Of a stretch of 64,000 nt of DNA, positions 1 to 7,864 are shown piece by piece. The notes below the pieces were generated by a model. It worked only from the letters and a program-made list of their open reading frames with translations. It did no database searches and was not told the origin of the DNA. Numbering within the stretch: position 1 is the stretch's first letter; each line of letters opens with the position of its first letter. This stretch comes from Chitinophagaceae bacterium (lineage in GTDB: Bacteria; Bacteroidota; Bacteroidia; Chitinophagales; Chitinophagaceae): assembly GCA_016702745.1 (NCBI GenBank), contig JADJDJ010000002.1, positions 1,054,001 through 1,118,000 on the forward strand. Direction: 5' to 3'. The translations under genes and the position numbers were made by a program.

Positions 1-303
1 GCCGGGCGGCAGGCCATCCAGTGATCTTTTCCAGACTTTTTCTTTTTCAGGATCAAGAACGATCAGCCATTTGTTATTGTCATTTTTATTAAATGCGGCA
101 AAGGGTTGTTTTTTGTGGAGACCATCAGTCCTGCCGCCTATTAATAAGATGAGTTCTCCGGATTTAGCCCAGGCATAGGATTGCAATCCGGCGAAGGAAG
201 GAATAATTACCGGGTCAAGTTGTATCTGAAATGGAAATCCTTCCTGCGCACGGGTGACAGGTTGCATACTGATTATAAATAAAAGTGAGAATAGCAGGCG
301 CAT
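1..303 (-). CDS. Partial secreted protein, N-terminus only
   Basis: An open frame runs from an ATG at 303-301 through the window edge, giving about 101 residues. It begins with a clear signal peptide (M-R-L-L-F-S-L-L-F-I-I-S, cleavage probably after T-R-A) and continues as a soluble exported protein with a G-G-R-T-D-G stretch that resembles one blade of a kelch-like propeller. The rest lies outside the window, so no function can be named. The gene has a Crp-type palindrome and a -7 box at 347-391, arranged exactly as in front of the sulfur genes, so it is probably the first gene of a further unit in that regulon. The reading frame and signal peptide are seen directly. The propeller idea is weak inference. 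Confidence 0.7.
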   Translation of the reverse strand, partial: MRLLFSLLFIISMQPVTRAQEGFPFQIQLDPVIIPSFAGLQSYAWAKSGELILLIGGRTDGLHKKQPFAAFNKNDNNKWLIVLDPEKEKVWKRSLDGLPPG

Positions 304-346
304 CTTAATTTTTTTAGATGAAGAAAATCAGAAAGTAAACGGACTG

Positions 347-391
347 CTAAAGTACAATCATGCAGCAGCGGGAAGGGTGATCTGGATCACA
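347..391 (-). promoter_or_regulatory. Crp/Fnr-type operator plus -7 box, site 1
   Basis: The palindrome GGTGATCTGGATCACA (376-391) matches TGTGA-N6-TCACA with one mismatch. After exactly 21 nt comes TACTTTAG (354-347 on the minus strand), close to the Bacteroidota -7 consensus TAnnTTTG. It points to the gene starting at 303. The same geometry is found at four other places in this cluster. Confidence 0.65.
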
Positions 392-473
392 TAAGTGAGG
401 AGATAATTGGCAGTAAAGCTGTCTCATTTCGACAAGCCCAATGTGACAGCTTTTTACTGCCAAGGGTTGCCAT

Positions 474-533
474 ATTTCGGTAAACTCAATTTCGATAAAC
501 TCTATTTCGCTACACTCTATTTCGATAAACTCA
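474..533. repeat. Four tandem 15-bp repeats
   Basis: Four head-to-tail copies of a 15-bp unit close to ATTTCGATAAACTCA lie at 474-488, 489-503, 504-518 and 519-533, with one to four changes between copies. They sit downstream of the YeeE half-transporter, in the 254-bp gap before the left-edge gene. A related ATTTCGACAAGC stretch lies at about 425. No gene is apparent here: the frame crossing it merely encodes the repeat as I-E-F-I-E. Role unknown. Confidence 0.8.
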
Positions 534-557
534 ATATTACAAGCGGGACAATATTGC

Positions 558-1102
558 TTAGTGCGGCAATTTGTCTTTGAACCTGCCATAGACCCAGGTT
601 CCAGCAATGGCACTAAAGAGCGTAACGATCACGACCAGGGCACCGGTACCGATTTGGGCAAACAAAGGACCCGGACAGGCTCCGGTAATGGCCCAACCTA
701 AACCGAATGTAAGGCCACCATAGATCTGTCCCTTATTGAATTTTTTAGGTTCCAGTCTGATGAGCTCGCCATCAATGGATTTGAGTTTGAATTCTTTGAT
801 CAGGAATACACTGATAATCCCCACCACCACAGCGGAACCAATGACGCCATACATATGAAAACTCTGGAGCCGGAACATTTCCTGAATACGATACCAGGAA
901 ATCACTTCAGATTTCACGAGGATGATGCCGAAAAAATACCGGCAATGCCGTATTTGATTTTAGATAAAAGTGGTTTGTCCAGTTCCGAATGATTCACACA
1001 CATGGCGTTTTCGGAGCGGACTTCATAATCCGTATTCACCTGCTGTGCCACAAAGGGTTTTTCACTGCTGGCGATTTCGGGATTTATATTTTGAGTGGAC
1101 AT
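558..1102 (-). CDS. YeeE/YedE half-transporter (DUF6691), frameshifted
   Basis: This is the second half of a two-gene YeeE/YedE (TsuA-like) transporter, a membrane protein family thought to move thiosulfate or other sulfur compounds. The gene is split. The first 62 codons start at 1102 with M-S-T-Q-N and end in S-A-S-S-S-stop. The rest (558-917) carries the family sequence up to G-L-G-W-A-I-T-G-A-C-P-G-P, including the conserved Cys. Adding one base to the A6 run at 931-936 restores G-I-F-F-G-I-I-L-V-K-S-E-V and a single 181-residue protein with about four membrane segments. The break is therefore probably a sequencing deletion. It lies 18 bp downstream of its partner gene, in the same operon. 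Confidence 0.85.
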
Positions 1103-1120
1103 ATTGAAAAATTAATCAGG

Positions 1121-1684
1121 TTAGAGATTTAATACATAAGGCAGGATCAGGTTGGCCATGATAAAACCACCAGCCATAAAACAACAGGTGGCCACCAACG
1201 AAGGCCATTGCAGGTTACTGAGCCCCATGATAGCATGACCGGAAGTACAGCCTCCTGCATAACGGGTACCGAATCCTACCAGGAATCCGCCAAATACCAT
1301 CATGATCAGGCCACGGGCCGTTAACAATTGCGGCCAGGAAAAAATTTCTGAAGGAATCAATCCGCTATAATCAGTGATCCCATATCCGGCCATTTCTGCG
1401 GCCAGTTTAGGATTCACTTCAACCGGATTCGGGTTGGAAAGAAATTGCGCAGCCAGTATTCCTCCAATCAGTATCCCTGCCACAAAAAACAGGTTCCAGA
1501 TTTCTTTTTTCCAGTCGTACTTAAAAAACGGAATATTCGCAGGCACACAGGCGGCACAAACATGCCGGAGCGAAGAAGAGATACCAAATGATTTGTTTCC
1601 AAGAATCAGCAAAAGAGGAACAGTCAGTCCGATTAATGGTCCGGCCACATACCAGGGCCAGGGATTTCTGATAAAGTCAGGCAT
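1121..1684 (-). CDS. YeeE/YedE family sulfur-compound transporter half
   Basis: A 187-residue polytopic membrane protein with about five hydrophobic segments. It contains the family's cysteine motifs V-C-A-A-C-V-P (about residue 45) and G-G-C-T-S-G-H (about residue 145). In TsuA/YeeE structures, cysteines of this kind line the thiosulfate path. It is the first gene of a two-gene unit with the DUF6691 half downstream, and is preceded by a perfect TGTGA-N6-TCACA operator and a -7 box. Uptake or export of thiosulfate fits the SoxB, TsdA and rhodanese neighbours. The exact substrate and direction are inferred. Confidence 0.88.
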   Translation of the reverse strand: MPDFIRNPWPWYVAGPLIGLTVPLLLILGNKSFGISSSLRHVCAACVPANIPFFKYDWKKEIWNLFFVAGILIGGILAAQFLSNPNPVEVNPKLAAEMAGYGITDYSGLIPSEIFSWPQLLTARGLIMMVFGGFLVGFGTRYAGGCTSGHAIMGLSNLQWPSLVATCCFMAGGFIMANLILPYVLNL

Positions 1685-1703
1685 AAAAAATGTTTTTCTG
1701 GTA

Positions 1704-1748
1704 CAAAGTTCCGGTCAGGAAAACCGCTTACTTGTGATATTTATCACA
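1704..1748 (-). promoter_or_regulatory. Crp/Fnr-type operator plus -7 box, site 2
   Basis: TGTGATATTTATCACA (1733-1748) is a perfect TGTGA-N6-TCACA palindrome. It is followed on the minus strand, after 21 nt, by GAACTTTG (1711-1704), one mismatch from TAnnTTTG. It precedes the YeeE transporter unit starting at 1684 and lies just beyond the 3' end of the cytochrome gene. Confidence 0.78.
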
Positions 1749-1755
1749 GGAAAAA

Positions 1756-2760
1756 TTAATTCTTTTTGGCCAATTCTTCTTTTTTGGCAATGATGGGCTG
1801 ATAAGGGCCGTATTTGTGTTCTGCTTCCGTAAAGCCATCCACATAAGGACCAAAGGGATGGTCAAATGGTTTTTTGGAAATATCGGGCCAGTCTTTGCTT
1901 AGATCTTTTTTAGGCCGGGGCCGGCTGTTCACAAATGCGGCCAGGTCCCAGGCTTCTTCATTGGTTAATTTGGGTAGATCATGACTGGCCAGATTAAAGG
2001 GCATATTATTTTTGATATAGCCTGCAAAATTGCTGAGCCGGAATAAGCCCGCCCCATCGTTGTAACTATGTTCACCCCAGAGCGGCGGATAGTCATAGGA
2101 TTTACCATCAAATGCCAGCTGACCTTCCCCATTGGCTGCATGGCAGCTTTGGCATTGGGCCGTATAAACTACTTGCCCTTTTGCAGGATCGGCGGCCCGG
2201 TTCAGGAAAGGAATTTTTTCAATCCCAGATCCAACCGGTTTCTGTCCTTTTTGTACATCTTTCCCCACCCATTGGATATAGGCAGCGATGGCCTGGTATT
2301 CTTTGCTGTTACTGTCGGGGGCAGTACCATTCAGACTTCTTTCAAAACAATCGCTGACTCTTTTATAAATGCTCTCCATTGAACCGCTGCGGTCGCGGAA
2401 TTTGGGATAGTTGGCATAAACCAGACTGTAATTATTCCCCCAGTTTTTTTTTCCGGCCTGCAGGTGACAGTTCTGGCAGTTCATACCATTGGTTAAGGTT
2501 GCTACCGAACCTTTGGGTCCGAAGTAAAGGGAGGTATGCATGATCAGTTCTTCTCCATAAATTACCTTTTCTCTTTCCTTTCCTTTTAGTTCATTGTCCG
2601 TATACAAACTTGGAGCCACCCAACTGCTATCAACGGCCATGACCGGCGTATTGGCAGTTCCGCTATTGTTCAAAGCGTTAAAAATTTCACGCAATGAAAC
2701 CATGCCAATGATGGCAAGGATGATGACCAGGGGCCAGTTTGATCTGATTAGTTTCCACAT
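1756..2760 (-). CDS. tsdA: Dihaem cytochrome c, TsdA-like thiosulfate dehydrogenase
   Basis: A 334-residue protein with an N-terminal membrane anchor or signal (residues 9-24) and two CXXCH haem c sites, C-Q-N-C-H at 95-99 and C-Q-S-C-H at 203-207. A cysteine at 138 in D-C-F-E-R-S-L-N-G is placed like the unusual Cys axial haem ligand of TsdA/SoxA-type cytochromes. TsdA joins two thiosulfates to tetrathionate (or the reverse) in the periplasm. The gene follows the SoxB-like gene by 9 bp and is surely co-transcribed. The symbol rests on motif layout; another diheme sulfur cytochrome of the same superfamily is possible. Confidence 0.72.
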   Translation of the reverse strand: MWKLIRSNWPLVIILAIIGMVSLREIFNALNNSGTANTPVMAVDSSWVAPSLYTDNELKGKEREKVIYGEELIMHTSLYFGPKGSVATLTNGMNCQNCHLQAGKKNWGNNYSLVYANYPKFRDRSGSMESIYKRVSDCFERSLNGTAPDSNSKEYQAIAAYIQWVGKDVQKGQKPVGSGIEKIPFLNRAADPAKGQVVYTAQCQSCHAANGEGQLAFDGKSYDYPPLWGEHSYNDGAGLFRLSNFAGYIKNNMPFNLASHDLPKLTNEEAWDLAAFVNSRPRPKKDLSKDWPDISKKPFDHPFGPYVDGFTEAEHKYGPYQPIIAKKEELAKKN

Positions 2761-2769
2761 ACAATTATA

Positions 2770-4461
2770 TCATCTGAATTCATAAGTTGTTCCCTGTAAT
2801 TGGGTCAGCAGGGTATGCGGCTGGTCGGTGGCAGTAGCCCGGTTTTCCAGTCGCGGTGATACCGGTGAATGACCCGCCAGGTATTCTTCAATCACGTTAT
2901 GCATTAATATACCCAGCCGCTTTGGGTCTTTTACTTTTTCAATCCGGCAAAGGGTATCATCAGGATCACCTTCTCTTTCGCAGGCCACCACGCTGTATAA
3001 TTTTTCAGGGTCAAGGGGAGCGCCGTTGATCTTTACTTCATTGACTCTTTTGCCATTTTCTTTGCCAATGGTGAAATTCACTTCCATTCCGGCAAAGCGG
3101 ACAAACCAGCCGCCAAATCTTTTGGAAGGATCTTTGGCAAATGCATTCTGCAATTCTTTTTCCAGCCATTCCTGCAATTGTTTGCCTTTGACCCATCCGG
3201 TTTTGGCTTCACTGTCAACCGGCAGCATATTCCATAAAAATTCTTTGGTGATCGTTGCTTTTCCGGTTCTATCATCAACCGCTAAAGGCTGACAAAACCG
3301 GAATCCATTACTCAGGGCAATATCTGGTTTGAACTTCCACAGAATCGCATCCGTGATCAGGTTGTCCATGGGTGTTTCCATTACAAAATACCTGACCAGC
3401 GGCGTGATGCTGGTGCCAATCACCCGGGATAAATCTTTTTGAAATGGCAACATGGCCTGATCCACCATTGTCTGCATTTTTCGATCAGGTGGATAGATCG
3501 CAGGATCCACATCCAGTAACTGATAGTGAAAGGATTTCATTTTACCATCAGCCAGTTCAATATCCAGTTTGCCCAGGAAGGAACCGAATGCACCACATTC
3601 AATTACTTTGGCATATTTACCTTGTATCGGTTCTCTTACTCTTTCATGGGTATCGGCACCAATAATAAAATCAGCGCCCTCCACTGCGGAATTATTGGCC
3701 AATCCTACCTGTTGTGCCAAACCCATATGGGTGACCAGAAAGATGATGCTGCATCCCTCGGTTTCTTTTAACCGGCGGATATACCGGGCAACATTCTCTT
3801 CAGCATGTTCAAAACGGATGCCTTCGCTGTAAGCAGGTGATTGTCTTTTTGGAATCAGGTGGTCTGTATAACCGATAAAACCGATCTTGGTACCGGCGAT
3901 GTTTTTGATCCAGTAAGGAGGGAAGATCAGTTCTCCGTCATCGGCATCTTTTGTTTTGTGCCACATATTGGCGCAGATTTTGGCGCCCTGCGCATGCCCC
4001 AGATCATAGAGCATTTTCTTTTTCTTGTACACCACTTCCCAGTTCCCGGGAAGCAGCAGGTCGTATTGAAATTCATTGATGAGTGGAATCAGTGCTTCTC
4101 CTTCTGTAAGGGAAGCCACGGCGCTGCCATGAAAATAATCACCTCCGTCAATCAGCAGGGTATTGGCAGGATCCTGTTTCCTGAAATGAGTAATCATTGT
4201 TTTGAGTACTGCCAGTCCGCCTCGTTTTTTGTAAACGGCTTTTCCGTTTTCCCAGAAAAATTCATCATGGGTATTGAGCTGGGCATGGATATCGGCCGTA
4301 ATGAGAATGGAAAAACGGTTATTGGCTGCAGCGGACATAGCCAGTGATTCATTGGCTATGATACTGCTTCCCAAAACGGTTCCTGCTCCGGCAAAGGCTG
4401 CTTTTTTCAGAAAGTCGCGGCGGCTTTCAGGTACCTGGTTCTTGTCTCCTGGTTTGTACAT
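2770..4461 (-). CDS. soxB: SoxB-like thiosulfohydrolase / 5'-nucleotidase family, Tat-exported
   Basis: A 563-residue dimetal phosphoesterase of the 5'-nucleotidase superfamily. It starts with a Tat signal (S-R-R-D-F-L-K-K at 13-20, then a hydrophobic stretch). Metal-binding motifs are D-I-H-A-Q (57-61), D-G-G-D (105-108) and G-N-W-E (139-142); in ordinary 5'-nucleotidases the last reads G-N-H-E, and a Trp there is typical of SoxB. The C-terminal substrate-binding domain is complete. SoxB hydrolyses the terminal sulfone from a carrier-bound thiosulfate adduct in the periplasm. The gene is followed by the TsdA-like cytochrome and headed by an operator. No soxYZ carrier is in the window, so the true substrate is open. 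Confidence 0.75.
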   Translation of the reverse strand: MYKPGDKNQVPESRRDFLKKAAFAGAGTVLGSSIIANESLAMSAAANNRFSILITADIHAQLNTHDEFFWENGKAVYKKRGGLAVLKTMITHFRKQDPANTLLIDGGDYFHGSAVASLTEGEALIPLINEFQYDLLLPGNWEVVYKKKKMLYDLGHAQGAKICANMWHKTKDADDGELIFPPYWIKNIAGTKIGFIGYTDHLIPKRQSPAYSEGIRFEHAEENVARYIRRLKETEGCSIIFLVTHMGLAQQVGLANNSAVEGADFIIGADTHERVREPIQGKYAKVIECGAFGSFLGKLDIELADGKMKSFHYQLLDVDPAIYPPDRKMQTMVDQAMLPFQKDLSRVIGTSITPLVRYFVMETPMDNLITDAILWKFKPDIALSNGFRFCQPLAVDDRTGKATITKEFLWNMLPVDSEAKTGWVKGKQLQEWLEKELQNAFAKDPSKRFGGWFVRFAGMEVNFTIGKENGKRVNEVKINGAPLDPEKLYSVVACEREGDPDDTLCRIEKVKDPKRLGILMHNVIEEYLAGHSPVSPRLENRATATDQPHTLLTQLQGTTYEFR

Positions 4462-4490
4462 GGCAAACGTTTAAGGTAAAATATGCAGCT

Positions 4491-4535
4491 TAAAATTCTG
4501 TTCTTTGTCTGACGTGTATGGTGACCAATATCACA
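4491..4535 (-). promoter_or_regulatory. Crp/Fnr-type operator plus -7 box, site 3
   Basis: GGTGACCAATATCACA (4520-4535), then 21 nt, then GAATTTTA (4498-4491) on the minus strand. It drives the SoxB-like/TsdA-like pair that starts at 4461. The -7 box is the weakest of the five, but the spacing is identical. Confidence 0.7.
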
Positions 4536-4554
4536 CTAAGCTATAAAAACAAGG

Positions 4555-5990
4555 TTAAAACTGGTAGTTAAAGAGGATATTCCATAAGGACATTTCCACT
4601 TTATTGATGACATATTTGTCATTTCCATAAGTTTCACCGCTTTTCCCTTTGTACACAAAAAGAATCTGTGTTTCCAGTCCTTTCAGTAAACCTTTGAACT
4701 GATAACGGGTATCAATATTCAATTGGTGATAGGAGGGGAGTCCGTATTTATTCAACCGGAAATTGCTGACATCGGGAAGATGATAATAACCCATTGCGAT
4801 GGAGCTGCTCAACCTGGCTTTCGGAATCTTATAATTGGTTTTGAGCATGATGGCATCAGCGTCACCAAATCCTTCGTTTCTTTCGCGGGGAAGAAAAGTG
4901 AAGAATGGATCACGTCCCCATTCCCTGGGCATGAGGTAACGGCCATGGGCGGTGATCCGGTTATAGTTCAGACTGGTTTCCCATAGATCATTCTTCCAGC
5001 CGAACCTGGCACCCATTGTCATGGCTTTGGCATCCGTTTGCAGGTATGCTTTGGCCGGATCGGGGTTACCACCATTGCCCACTGCATCCTGCCGGATCAT
5101 TTGTGCTGAAGCAAATAATACTGATTTCTTTTTCAGGGGGAGATTATAATCAGCTTGCAGCAAAGCGCTATTGAAAAGGTTTTCGGTGAACTGGTTCCAG
5201 CCAATGATGGAGAGTTTTGAATTTACCTGCCAGGTGATTCCGGTGAGGAGTATCCCCTTGCTTTGCAGGTTGCCTGCATAATTGGACCGGCTGCCATTCC
5301 CATTAACACCGGATGGATAGATGCCGATGGATTCATCTACGCGGAACCATTTTACAGTACTGCGGGGGGAGATATTATAGAGGTAGCCGCCCTGAATTTT
5401 TAGTTTTTTGATTGAACGGATATCGGCCCAGATCCCTTCCACTTCTGTAGGCCGCATCCGTCCATCCTGCAGGTTGATAAAAGGAGTATTGATAAGTTGT
5501 TTACCTGCAATAATCTGATTTTTCCGAAACGTGTATTTGATATATAATTCTTCCAGCCGGTCAATATCTTTTTTATTCAAAGGGTTTTCAATATCAAAGA
5601 GACCGATTTCATACCGGTTCATCACCCCTGTTTTAGTATCGGGTAATGCCAGATTGGAAGAACCGATATTAAACACAAAGAATCCGCTCACTCCCACCTG
5701 GAAATTTTTGAATTTTCCCGATTCAAATTTAATTCCGCCACCCACTGCATGGGCATGGTAATCGGTAAGGCCGGGCTGGTTATTCGTTGCCATGAAATAA
5801 TACCTGAAATGTCCGCTGAAAGTTCCTTTTCGGAATGCGGCCAGGATAGAAGTGGAATCCGTTTCTGCTTCTTTTGATTTCCAGATTCTGGGTGTTTCAG
5901 TTACTTCCTGGTGCTGGGCAAGGGTGTTGAGTGAAAAAAACCTGTGAGTAACAGGAAAACAATACGATGTACAATACTTGCTGTTTTCAT
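4555..5990 (-). CDS. Outer-membrane porin, OprD-like barrel, frameshifted at signal peptide
   Basis: The main open frame (4555-5793, 412 residues) is a beta-barrel rich in alternating aromatic residues and ends in W-N-I-L-F-N-Y-Q-F, a typical outer-membrane C-terminus. The frame stays open upstream but has no good start. An ATG at 5990 opens a signal peptide (M-K-T-A-S-I-V-H-R-I-V-F-L-L-L-T-G-F-F) in another frame. One extra base in the A7 run at 5934-5940 joins the two as G-F-F-S-L-N-T-L-A-Q-H-Q-E, a perfect cleavage site, giving 478 residues. It lies 28 bp after the DsrE gene, so it is probably the last gene of the persulfide operon. It could let small sulfur anions across the outer membrane (inference). 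Confidence 0.75.
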
Positions 5991-6018
5991 TTTTTTCAGG
6001 TGCACCGGAAGGGGAGGA

Positions 6019-6453
6019 TCAGAAACCTGTTTTGATATAGGTCCAGCCCTTTTCCTGTTTCAAAATAATTTCCCCGACTCCCATTTTTACATAGCCGGAT
6101 TCGGGGATGATGGATTCTTTTGGGATATTTCTTTCTCTCAGTGTGTTTTCACAAACAACAAACTGGATGCCCATGGATTTAAATTGCCTGATTTTTTCCA
6201 GTTGGGTAGTTTTAGCCGACATCAGCATTTCCACTCCGGGACCATGGGCCACTACTTCAATCTCTACACTATCGCCCCATCCTGCTTTCAGGTTGCGCAG
6301 GTTATTCATCAAGCCTTTCCACACAAGGGTATCATTACTGCTTAATTGCATCACTACTTTATGAGCACCAGGCTGGCTGTTACCCAGACTCTGAGACCAG
6401 GAAGAGATGCTAATGATGATCGAAAGGGTCAGCAGGGAAAGTCTTTGGCGCAT
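6019..6453 (-). CDS. Exported DsrE/DsrF-like protein
   Basis: A 144-residue protein. The start M-R-Q-R-L-S-L-L (6453) is chosen because it begins a standard signal peptide; an upstream in-frame Met would put 17 polar residues before it. The mature part has the DsrE fold pattern (H-K-V-V-M-Q-L-S near the start, V-E-V-V-A-H-G-P-G in the middle) and one cysteine in F-V-V-C-E-N-T-L at the position of the family's sulfur-carrying Cys. DsrE-like proteins relay sulfane sulfur. This one would do so outside the cytoplasm, between rhodanese genes and the porin. Confidence 0.8.
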   Translation of the reverse strand: MRQRLSLLTLSIIISISSWSQSLGNSQPGAHKVVMQLSSNDTLVWKGLMNNLRNLKAGWGDSVEIEVVAHGPGVEMLMSAKTTQLEKIRQFKSMGIQFVVCENTLRERNIPKESIIPESGYVKMGVGEIILKQEKGWTYIKTGF

Positions 6454-6496
6454 TTGGTTATTTTTTAAAGGAGGAATAAAATTTACAGGGTAAAGA

Positions 6497-6808
6497 TCAG
6501 GCAATTTTATTCATCAAACTATTCCAGGCGCCACCATTATATACTTCAATCCCTGCCGATTTTAAAATGTTTTTGGCCATACTGCTCCTGGCCCCGCTGC
6601 GGCAAACCGTGATGACCGGTTTATTTGTCTTTTTCAGGTCCTGAATTTTTCCCCTGATTCCATCAAGGGGAAGGTTCCGGCTGCCCGGAATATGTCCTGA
6701 TTTATATTCTCCGGCAGATCGCACATCTACAATGATGGCACCATTGGAAAGGAGTTCTTTGTAATTAACAGGAGTACCACCGAATAATTTTTTAAAAAAT
6801 CCCAGCAT
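6497..6808 (-). CDS. Single-domain rhodanese
   Basis: A 103-residue rhodanese-fold sulfurtransferase. It has D-V-R-S-A-G-E-Y-K-S-G-H-I-P-G and the active loop C-R-S-G-A-R-S with Cys69. The start M-L-G-F-F-K-K-L-F-G at 6808 is preferred over an upstream Met at 6859, which would overlap the neighbour by 41 bp. The short hydrophobic, basic N-terminus may associate with the membrane. It lies 10 bp after another rhodanese in the operon and is expected to pass persulfide sulfur between thiol acceptors. Confidence 0.88.
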   Translation of the reverse strand: MLGFFKKLFGGTPVNYKELLSNGAIIVDVRSAGEYKSGHIPGSRNLPLDGIRGKIQDLKKTNKPVITVCRSGARSSMAKNILKSAGIEVYNGGAWNSLMNKIA

Positions 6809-6818
6809 GACAACTATT

Positions 6819-7100
6819 TTAATTGAGTAAAATCTGAACATCTCCCAATCCGCCGCCATTGTACACTTCAGTCACCCCGTTTTGTTTTAGGATGCTGACG
6901 CCCATTCCGCTGCGGTTACCACTGCGGCAGTATAAAACGATGGGTGTACCCAGGTTTTTGAATTCGGCTGCTTTAGCGGGGATTTCTTCCAGGGGAATAT
7001 TTTTAGCGCCGGGTATATGTTCCGATTCGAATTCCCAGGAACTTCTTACATCCACTATCACAGTGGACGGGTTGTTGATGATTTCTTTTAACTGATTCAT
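6819..7100 (-). CDS. Single-domain rhodanese
   Basis: A 93-residue cytoplasmic rhodanese of the GlpE/PspE size class, with D-V-R-S-S-W-E-F-E-S-E-H-I-P-G and the active loop C-R-S-G-N-R-S (Cys58). It is only moderately similar to the next rhodanese, so this is an old duplication or two independent genes rather than a recent tandem copy. It is flanked by the peroxiredoxin gene (39 bp) and the second rhodanese (10 bp). Confidence 0.88.
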   Translation of the reverse strand: MNQLKEIINNPSTVIVDVRSSWEFESEHIPGAKNIPLEEIPAKAAEFKNLGTPIVLYCRSGNRSGMGVSILKQNGVTEVYNGGGLGDVQILLN

Positions 7101-7139
7101 TTGCTAAGATGTTATGCGGCTTTTTTCAATGCCGCAGGT

Positions 7140-7790
7140 TTATAATGTTTTTTTGGCGAGGTACCAGTCTGTTTTTTCAAGAGTAGTATCTGCCAGTCTT
7201 GTTTCATAATCGATCAGTGTTTTTGGAGGAGGCACAATCACTTTATCTCCGGGTTCCCAGTTCAGTGGCATGGCAACTTTATTGGCATCGCTGGTTTGCA
7301 GGGCCAGTAACACTCTTTTGATTTCATGCATGCTTCTTCCCACATTCAGGGGGTAGTACATGATCAGGCGGATGATGCCTTTTGGATCAATAAAGAATAC
7401 AGCCCTGACTGCTGCTGTTTCACTTTCATTCGGTTGCAGCATGCCATATAGCTTTGCCACTTTCATATCCAGATCGGCGATGATGGGGAATTGAAAATAG
7501 ACACCGCTGTTTTTTCTGACATTATCCACCCACGCAATATGTGAGTGAACGCTGTCAATACTCAGCCCCATGAGCCGGGTATTGTTTTTATCGAAGAAGG
7601 ATTCCTGTTCGTTAGCAAATCCGCTCATTTCGGTTGTGCAAACCGGTGTGAAATCGGCAGGATGAGAGAAGAGGATCACCCACTTGTCTTTCCGGTATTC
7701 CGTGAAATTGAGTGGTCCGACTGTGGTAATAGCTGTAAAATCAGGTGCCTGATCACCGATTCTGGGCATGCTGACAGGATTGTTTTCCAT
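7140..7790 (-). CDS. 1-Cys peroxiredoxin (Prx6 type)
   Basis: A 216-residue peroxiredoxin. The start M-E-N-N-P-V-S-M-P at 7790 begins the folded domain; upstream in-frame codons back to 7886 run into the neighbouring gene and a hairpin. The peroxidatic motif P-V-C-T-T-E has Cys51. The long C-terminal part (G-R-S-M-H-E-I-K-R onward) and the lack of a clear resolving Cys fit the Prx6/1-Cys group. Peroxiredoxins of this type often accompany persulfide dioxygenases, probably to remove peroxide or reactive sulfur. Confidence 0.9.
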   Translation of the reverse strand: MENNPVSMPRIGDQAPDFTAITTVGPLNFTEYRKDKWVILFSHPADFTPVCTTEMSGFANEQESFFDKNNTRLMGLSIDSVHSHIAWVDNVRKNSGVYFQFPIIADLDMKVAKLYGMLQPNESETAAVRAVFFIDPKGIIRLIMYYPLNVGRSMHEIKRVLLALQTSDANKVAMPLNWEPGDKVIVPPPKTLIDYETRLADTTLEKTDWYLAKKTL

Positions 7791-7812
7791 ATTATTATTT
7801 TGAGAGGTGAAT

Positions 7813-7833
7813 AAGCCGGGGGTCCCCCGGCTT
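7813..7833 (-). other. Perfect 10-bp inverted repeat between operon genes
   Basis: AAGCCGGGGG and CCCCCGGCTT face each other across a single base, between the stop of the persulfide dioxygenase gene and the start of the peroxiredoxin gene. No T-run follows on the minus strand, so it is more likely an mRNA-stabilising or attenuating hairpin than a full terminator. Confidence 0.6.
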
Positions 7834-7864
7834 GTATAACCATTAACCTTAACTGACTTAAAAT

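Noticed and set aside
474..533. Possible CRISPR array
   Set aside because: The units are head to tail with no spacers and differ from each other; no cas genes are near.
347..613. 88-residue open frame on the minus strand covering the 15-bp repeats
   Set aside because: It is made of the tandem repeat read as I-E-F-I-E, overlaps the operator and the true YeeE gene end, and matches no family.
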